Source of the DNA: Epinephelus fuscoguttatus
Lineage: Eukaryota > Chordata > Actinopteri > Perciformes > Serranidae
Direction of reading: 5' to 3'
Assembly (NCBI RefSeq): GCF_011397635.1
Contig: NC_064754.1
Location: forward strand, 31,290,543 to 31,354,542
Length of the DNA: 64,000 nucleotides
Position numbers and translations under genes: made by a program. This document shows, one piece after another, positions 57,095-64,000 of this stretch. The notes under the pieces are model-generated. The model was not told the DNA's origin, did no database searches, and saw only the letters and a list, made by a program, of their open reading frames with translations. How positions within the stretch are numbered: position 1 is the stretch's first letter; each line of letters begins with the position of its first letter.

Positions 57095-57479
57095 TACCTC
57101 TTTCAGTGACAGCTCCGAACCATAGTTGGGAACACGTTGGCTTATTAATATTAAATTAGCTTGGCTCGTTAATAGCTGGTAACTAGCTTCTAGCAGTCCG
57201 GACCACTCCGCTGAAGGAAGGATGGCGAGGCGTTTGGGTGCTGTTCACCAGCAATGGCTTTATTGCAGTCTTCACTGCAAAACAACAAACATGGCTTCTC
57301 ATGAGGTCACACAGTAGCCCTGAGCTTATATAGACACTTAATTCTGCTGACTATCATGAGTCTTTGCCGCCTGCCGTCTTCACCATGACACCCCGAGAAA
57401 AGTGTTTCCCTCCACACACCGAAGCACATGTCACACACTCGGAGGTTAGCCACAAGGGAAAAAGGGTGAGCTGGTAACA
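57092..57479 (-). mobile_element. Solo-LTR-like fossil of a retrovirus-like element
   Basis: 388 bp bounded by the short inverted ends TGTTACC and GGTAACA. Read on the minus strand it has a TATA-like TATATAAG (about 57330-57340), followed by AATAAAG (about 57257-57263) in the order expected of U3-R-U5. No internal coding region adjoins it, so it would be a solo LTR. Both flanks are GT microsatellite, implying insertion into one array. The family was not identified. Confidence 0.4.
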
Positions 57480-57480
57480 C

Positions 57481-57617
<137 letters not shown>

Positions 57618-58875
57618 GATATATGATTTTATTTAAGGCCAGACTAGGTGTTGGGTAAAGGTTATGATTTGGTTGCGTCTCCAGCATATGAACGTTAGTC
57701 CATGCAGTGTCCTCCAGGGACCAAACAAGTGTGCTCATGCATGTGACTGTTTGTGGCTGATTGTGTCAGGATGCAAATGCATATTTGAATGTGTGTTTGC
57801 AGTTAGAGAAAGCATGTGAGCATGAAGAGGGAGCTTTGACCCTCAGTAAGTCAGTGGCACTAACAAGATTAGTCTGTACCTTGAACGAAACATATCTGCA
57901 CTTTTGGGCTGACACCTCCATATGAAGTATGTCAAAGGTTCTTCTGACTTTGGTGACTCCTACTGGTCATGTTAATGAAGACATTGTTGCAGACAGCACT
58001 GAATACTGATACTCTGTTTTTAACTCTACCGACTCCTGATGGAAATATCTGGCTCTTTAGCTGCTAAATGCTCCGTCATGTCACCAACTGTCTGCTGTTT
58101 AGTGCTCGGTTGTGAAAGTACAGTTGGTTTATTAAAGAAAATCTGGAACAGCTTCCTGCTGCAGCAGGAAAAAACTCTGATGAGAGCGGTCAGAGTAATT
58201 GAAAATAGTATAGTTGTGGGCTATAAAACCAAAACTGTCAGTTAAAATACACTAAGACGCTCCATAGAGCTGTAAACTGCAGAGTGAGGTGGATTTATTA
58301 CTATGATCAAAACCATTCACCTCATTCAAAGTAATTTGATCAGTTCTTTATATAAGAATGTTCATGTGTGAAGATTGAAATGTTAATAAATCAGTTATTG
58401 ATGCGTTATAGATCAGTAATAAGGACATTGGGGTAGCACACTGTGAAAAATCTCTTTGGCCGCTGTTGAACCTGGTCACACCTACTTATTAGGAAGTGGT
58501 ACAGTAACAGACAGCAACACTGGCATCAAGCACAAGTACAGTCTGTGATGACCCAGGTGGGTTACAGAGGAGGATGGGATTGATTGTCTTAAAGGGAAGG
58601 ATCAAATTTAACCTGTATTATGATTTCCAGATGTGCTATATAAAAATTAGTTTATGAAGACCGATAAAGGTCACTTTTTGAGCCACTGTGATTTCACTTT
58701 CATAGGTTTAAAGTTATGTGTGTACTGGTTTGTAAGCGAAAGAGGAAGGGGTTTAAAAACATGGACCTGAAAGCATCAGATTGAACACACCTACACAGTC
58801 TTCAGTCCAGGTTGCTGCCTCATTGTGCAGCCAGGGAAGAATCAGAGTGTGTGGACTGAAGGTAAACTGTGAGTG

Positions 58876-61486
58876 ATGGGCGCAACCTGGATCTCATGGA
58901 GAACAACTACAACTGTCCTCATTACTCTACTACAAATCCAAGGTGGGCAGCTGGCTATGCTTTCAGATTTTTTAAGCTGATGTTATTCTCTTGAAATAAG
59001 CAGTTTATTACATGATAAAATGAAGAAGCAACTAACACAGCTTTTTTCTGACTGACAGCTCTGATCAGTGTCAAAATCAAAGCTGTTACGGGTGTGAAAG
59101 GCCAGAGATTTGACTTCAGATGTGACTATGAGAAAAGCTGGCAGAAAAACGCCAAGTACTTCTGCTATGACAGTGATGACAACATGTCCTTCACCCAACT
59201 GATACGGACAGAAAAACATGACCAGTGGCAGAGAAGTGGACGTTTCTCTCTGTACGACAACACCACTGCAGCCTTCTTCATCGTCAGGGTGGACAAACTC
59301 ACCTCAGAGGACAGCGGGACCTACAGGTGTGGGGTGGACATTAGCCTCCGCCCTGACGATATAAGATTCATACAACTGAATGTTTCCCGAGGTACAGTGT
59401 GTCACACAGCACAGAATCACTATGTTCATATGTGGTCTTCAGTTACATTCCATCCATATGCATATAAGTAGCATCTGGTCTCTGCATTCGTGCCTTGCAG
59501 CTATACATCTGTACAGTTTCTGTCCACCTGCTGGTTTCAATCTAAAAATGTTGCTATTACTGTAAATAAGAACTAAGTAGAGTTACTTTTCCCACACCTG
59601 TTCCTCTTTTCTGAACCACTTACTTCTGTGGAAATGCCAGGACAAAGTGTAAAAATATATATATTTATATATGATCTACAGGTACATTTATTTATTACAA
59701 TGCACATTTAAGTTTTTGTAAACTAATTGCTTTATTTGCTGCCCTTCAACAACAGCAAATCCTCCAGAAAATGTCACCCATCAAAGTAAGTAAGATTTGT
59801 AAAACTACACAATACATCAGTTAATTCTGTGCATATTTATTTCTAAAAATACTTATTTAATGTGCTTTTTTGTATTTGTGCTTTCCAGTAACTGGATCAC
59901 CCATCTTTCCAAAGGAAACAGTGGACAGTGAGTTGTATAAATATAAATATGCATATACCTATGTATTCATAGTGTTCAGTGTGTGTGTATGTGTGTGTGT
60001 GTGTGTGTGTGTGTCTGAATCCTGATCTTCAGTTGTCGTTCTCTCCTGCAGAGCTCCACCTGCCGCTGTTCATGACCGCAGTGATGTGTATGGCAGCGAT
60101 GCTGTTTATCTGCCTGTTTACACTTTGTCTTCTGCTGGCTATTAAACAACGGAGACCCGGCCCACGCCAGAGTGGAGAGGTTTGTGCAAACTTTTAGCCA
60201 CGCTAGGAGCATTGCTTTCAGAATGGCAACACTGGTCGGTCCACCACTTTTGTCCAAATGGAAATTTCTCAGTAACAAGTGAATGGATGGGCAGAAATTT
60301 TGGTCCAACGTCATGTTCTCATTGGGATGAAATGTACTTGGTTTGATGACCCTCTAATTGTTCTATTGTCCAATAATTGAGCATAGTATTAGTTTAGTCA
60401 GGACACAATATCAAGCTCAGCTCACACCCAGCTACATCATCTGATCTCAAATAGCCAATCAAGTGATGAAGCGGTTGATTGATGGAAGGGAGTCAGCTGA
60501 TGGACCACATGATTCTTTTCTATGCAACCAGTTGGCAATCTCATTCAGGGCGCCCTATTTAAACTGCTCTGGCCTGCCTACTGTTGCTGCTTCCTCTGCA
60601 AGCTGCTTCACAACCTGCCTCCACCCCAGCTCCTCCTTTTCATGTTGTGTCTGACTTATCAGAGTCATTTCTGTTTGTCATTGATGCTGCTCTCTTCTGT
60701 TCCTGGGGATCTTTGCTGCTGCTCTCTCTGCCTTAGGCTTTCCATGTAGGCACATGGAAGGGCAGAGCGGTGTGCTCTCCCTGCCTTATGTCTTTCCACA
60801 CAGGCGCGTGGAAGGGCACGGACGTGTGCTCTCTCCGCCTTATACTTTCCACGTAGGCGCGTGGAAGAGGCTTTCTGCGTAGGCCTGAGGAAAGGCAGAG
60901 GGGCCAAATATAATACTGCAAATGGAAATAAAATTTTCTTTGACTGAAGTATTCCAGACTGAACTTTGGTTAAAGACTAAATACCTGCAATACTAATGAC
61001 ATTCCCATCAGCCTCAGCTGTACTGCTGAACAAAGACACTATGCAGTAGTAGGTGGTTTTGAATACAGTCTGTCTTGTTTACTTACTGAAAATACCACAC
61101 TGAATAACATAGTGGTAGGAAGCAGTTCAATCTCAGCAGGTTTCTTTTCACACCCACAGATGTCATCTGACTACGAGACAATGATGCCTGGTGTGAGAAC
61201 TGATCCTGAATTACGCTGCAGCTGTTCGTCTGTAGACTGCGCTGATCTTTCAGCTTTACCATCACCACCTCCTGACCTCTGGTCCCACTTTCCGCCTAAG
61301 AATCGGGAGTCCACCGTCACTCTCGGCCTTGGTGAATATGTTGATGTGGATGTACCAAAGCAAATCTGCCAGTACCAGCACCTGGATCTCAGCCAGTTTG
61401 AGGAGCACGTCTATCACAGTCTTCATGGAAACAACGATCCTAAAGATGGAGTCAATGTGGGAGTCAAAGAGCTGATTGACTGTTGA
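58876..61486 (+). CDS. CMRF35/CD300/pIgR-like receptor C, complete
   Basis: Predicted type I receptor. Exons 58876-58942 (signal, ending TTVLITLLQIQ), 59059-59391 (V-type Ig), 59756-59785 and 59889-59927 (two very short stalk exons), 60052-60179 (TM: LFMTAVMCMAAMLFICLFTL) and 61160-61486 (tail), joining to 307 residues. The V domain shows RFDFRCDYEKSW, AKYFCYDSDDN and SEDSGTYRCGVD. The Cys that normally partners YFC is absent, leaving an odd number of cysteines. The tail has SSDYETMMPG, LGEYVDVDV and EEHVYHSLHG: three Tyr sites, the last a YxxL without the usual -2 residue. The stalk is much shorter than in receptor B. Polyadenylation AATAAA at 61840-61845. Confidence 0.82.
59979..60015. repeat. 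(GT)n microsatellite in receptor C intron
   Basis: GT repeat ending 36 bp before the TM exon acceptor. Confidence 0.9.
60721..60880 (+). repeat. Three-copy ~53-bp minisatellite with internal palindrome
   Basis: Copies begin at 60721, 60774 and 60828 with GCTCTCTCTGCCTTA-type sequence, then TTTCCAC-TAGGCGCGTGGAA, a 7-bp-stem inverted repeat. It lies in the last intron of receptor C, and AATAAA follows at about 60929. Confidence 0.65.
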
Positions 61487-61839
61487 TGGATAGATAATTC
61501 CAGGTTAATTACAACCTACAGAAAGTCTGTAACTTTACAGCTAACCTTTGTTTTCTTGTTGCCATGTTCCCAGATCTCACCTATTAACCTGATGAGATAT
61601 GCGTTATGTGATATGAGGCAACACTAAGTCCCAGGTTGTAATGAATAGTGAATTTAAGCCAAGCTCATTCAAAAGTTCGTGATTAAGGATCTTAAGTCAA
61701 GTTGCTATAGTGTTAATTGTTGCTGTGTTTGGTTTTCACAGTCTGAGGAGGACTCTCTTGAGTTGACAAAATCCGCAAAGAAGAGCTGACTGCATGTGTT
61801 ACCTACTGTCTCACGCTGCTTTCTGATATATTTCATTAA

Positions 61840-61845
61840 AATAAA
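61840..61845 (+). terminator. Receptor C polyadenylation signal AATAAA
   Basis: AATAAA lies ~355 bp after the receptor C stop and 51 bp after a possible alternative terminal exon (61742-61789). Confidence 0.55.
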
Positions 61846-62151
61846 CCAAGTGATATTATCAGAGGGTGTCCTTGTGTCAATTATTGAATGGCCTTATTGA
61901 TCTCTTAACATTCACTAAGAGACAGACAGAAGATGGGAGAGATGTTTTGGTATGCTTCACATATGGTCAAAGTGGTTTGGTATAGAGATTTAGAGAGAGG
62001 AAGCTGGCTAAAATTAGGAAGTGCAAAAACAAAGAGGAACCTATCACACAAGCAGAGTTTTCATTCATGTAGAGTCTATTGCATAGACCTGAGACAAGTG
62101 TGAGATGAGAAAAGGCAAAGGAAAGTAAAAGACGAATCAAGTCTGAACAAC
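61846..62151 (+). other. Receptor C-D intergenic gap
   Basis: 306 bp separate the receptor C polyadenylation signal from the receptor D ATG, so the receptor D promoter must lie here. No TATA box or clear factor site was recognised. Confidence 0.5.
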
Positions 62152-63919
62152 ATGAAGATGATTTTCATAATTTTGGTCTTTCTTGTGGGAGGTATGTTAA
62201 TGGAGATTCATTCTTTTGTCAAGCTGTCTCTGCCTCTGTGTTAATGTTTGGCGTTTTTGTGGCTGTGAGCATTCTCAGGTGGAAGTTTTTGCTTTTTAAA
62301 TTCACTTTTAAAATACTTTGAGTGAATGGGGAAGACTTATTTGAGATTTGTCAGTAAGAGTTGTTTGTTGTAAAAGGGGAAGGACAATTTCATCTCAAAT
62401 AGAAAAACTGCACCGCTGTTTTTCAAATGAGGGTTAACTTTACTGATGAGGCTGTCAAAACAGGGGGGGTATATAGGTACCTACGAATCTTCCTTAAACT
62501 TAAGAAGGCTTGTTCTTGGTAAATGTGTTGTTCCTTACAATGAAAGGAGGCTTACTCCTTCAAATTAAAGCTCAAAATTAAAGGAAAATGGGACATTTAG
62601 TCTATTTGAATAACACATAACACATTCAAACAAGAAACCAGAGCGCATCAGTATGCAGTTCCTTAACTCAAGTATTGACGCAGTTATCAACTTGTATATA
62701 AATTTCAACAGCATGATTGAATTGGGGAAATTCAATAGAATTACAGGGGGCACCCCTGGAGTGCACCTTCAGAGCAGTTTTTCGGAAATGATTACCCGGG
62801 TTTAGAAAAATACAAAATGTACAACACAAAAAATTGATTTCTCTTACATCTGTTTATCCGTATAGTTTTACCTCTTTAGGCCTCTAAAAATGATTCAGAT
62901 GAAACAATCAAAACAGAATAAACTGCCTACAACTCATAAGACAACCTGTGTCAGGGGCGGCCAGAAAGCAAAAGTTTGGAAACCACTGCTTTAAAGAACA
63001 AGATAGGTCTATTTGGTTGGTATTATACAGTGTCACTGCTAAGGTTCAACAGCTGTTTGCAAACTGACTGAATGTCTGATCTCTGTTGCTGTCTGTGTGT
63101 TTTGTGCAGGGTTATGGGAGACTGAAGCTGAGTCAGTAACAGGAGTGCTGGGACGAGAGGTCACAATAACATGCTCTCACTCTTACGCGTCCTCCAACGT
63201 CAAATATTTCTGCAAGGGAGCGTGTGGATATGAAGACATCCTAATAAGTAGCAGAAAAAATAAGAAAGCTTCTAATGGGAGATACAGTATTAATGATAGT
63301 GGAAACACATTTTATGTGACCATCTCTAGTCTGACGGAGAAAGACGCAGGAACTTACTGGTGTGGAATAGAGAGAACTGGTGTTGACACATACAATGAAG
63401 TAGTCCTCATAATCAAAAAGGGTGAGTTAATTCAGTGTTGTGTGTCAGTAGCTTTTATGGCGTTACTATTTATCATCACTTAAAGAATAAAGACCTTTGC
63501 TCCATTTCCTTTTCACTAGAAAATGGCCATTATTTCACAACACAGTCTGTCTCACACTGATCTTCTCCTTTTTGCAACAGGGGGAAAAAAAAGACACTGA
63601 AACAGCAGATAAAATGTGGCTGAGGTCCAGAGAACAAAATCGACATAATTCTTTGGTTTTTTTCTCTCAGGAAACCCTGGCGATGCCTTGGCTCAATCAA
63701 ATGCTTCATCCTCTAGTAAGCACCTGTCTGGTTGTGTGTTGATTTGTACGTGTGTGAGATAAATCCTGAGTGGTATATTGTCACTGAGATGTGATGTTGT
63801 CTCTTTTTCAGAGATACTGATGTACGTTGGAGCAAGTCTCGGGGTGATTGTGCTGGCCCTTGCAATTGTCCTTCTGATGTTCTTCAGACATCGAAAGAGA
63901 GACACCAGTGCATCTTCAG
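62152..63919 (+). CDS. CMRF35/CD300/pIgR-like receptor D, 3' partial
   Basis: Predicted type I receptor running off the window. Exons 62152-62191 (signal MKMIFIILVFLVG), 63110-63421 (V-type Ig), 63671-63715 (short stalk GNPGDALAQSNASSS) and 63812-63919 (TM: VGASLGVIVLALAIVLLMFF, then RHRKRDTSASS). The frame and 1-1-1-1 phases hold throughout. The V domain has all four expected Cys: ITCSHSY, KYFCKGAC and KDAGTYWCGIE, then TGVDTYNEVVLII. The tail exons lie beyond 64000, so signalling motifs cannot be judged. Confidence 0.85.
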
Positions 63920-64000
63920 GTATAATGCTAACAGACTAATTTCATAGTAGTTTCAGAATATGATGGCAGGGTAAAAGACACATGGTAGAAAACATATGAT

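Overview
This window is nuclear DNA of a teleost fish, most likely a percomorph. The evidence is compact multi-exon vertebrate genes with GT-AG introns, long CA/GT microsatellites, tRNA-derived fish SINEs, and many short inverted-repeat DNA elements. All statements about human or other fish proteins come from memory; no search was run.

Layout. (1) 1-9062, + strand: the 3' 14 coding exons of a VCP/p97 (Cdc48) AAA+ ATPase gene. The first ~146 residues lie upstream of the window. (2) 10390-13727, + strand: complete NDUFB7, a complex I accessory subunit. (3) 13985-30185, - strand: complete TECR, the trans-2-enoyl-CoA reductase of very-long-chain fatty acid elongation. It has 12 coding exons and what looks like a second, internal first exon. 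(4) 34165-37965, + strand: complete DNAJB1 (Hsp40) behind a heat-shock-type promoter. (5) 42785 to the end, + strand: four tandem receptor genes of the CMRF35/CD300/pIgR-like family. The first has lost, or never had, its Ig domain exon; the last runs off the window.

DNAJB1-TECR-NDUFB7 is the same neighbourhood, with the same relative orientations, as human 19p13.12. VCP (human 9p13) and CMRF35-like receptors (human 17q25) are not part of that block in mammals, so both flanks are fish-type junctions. The housekeeping genes do not form an operon-like unit: NDUFB7 and TECR converge, and TECR and DNAJB1 diverge. The receptor genes share one exon plan (signal peptide, V-type Ig, Thr/Pro stalk, TM, tyrosine-bearing tail) with the same exon phases, so they arose by tandem duplication.

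The introns and the 38-51 kb and 55-59 kb gaps are packed with dispersed repeats: TIR elements nested in one another, PIF/Harbinger, piggyBac and Tc1/mariner remnants, L1-like and other LINE 3' ends, SINEs, one solo-LTR-like fossil and several minisatellites. The observations most worth a second look are the Ig-less CMRF35-like gene, the divergent VCP, the alternative TECR amino terminus, a receptor splice acceptor that appears to be supplied by a dispersed repeat, and a perfect 116-bp inverted repeat.
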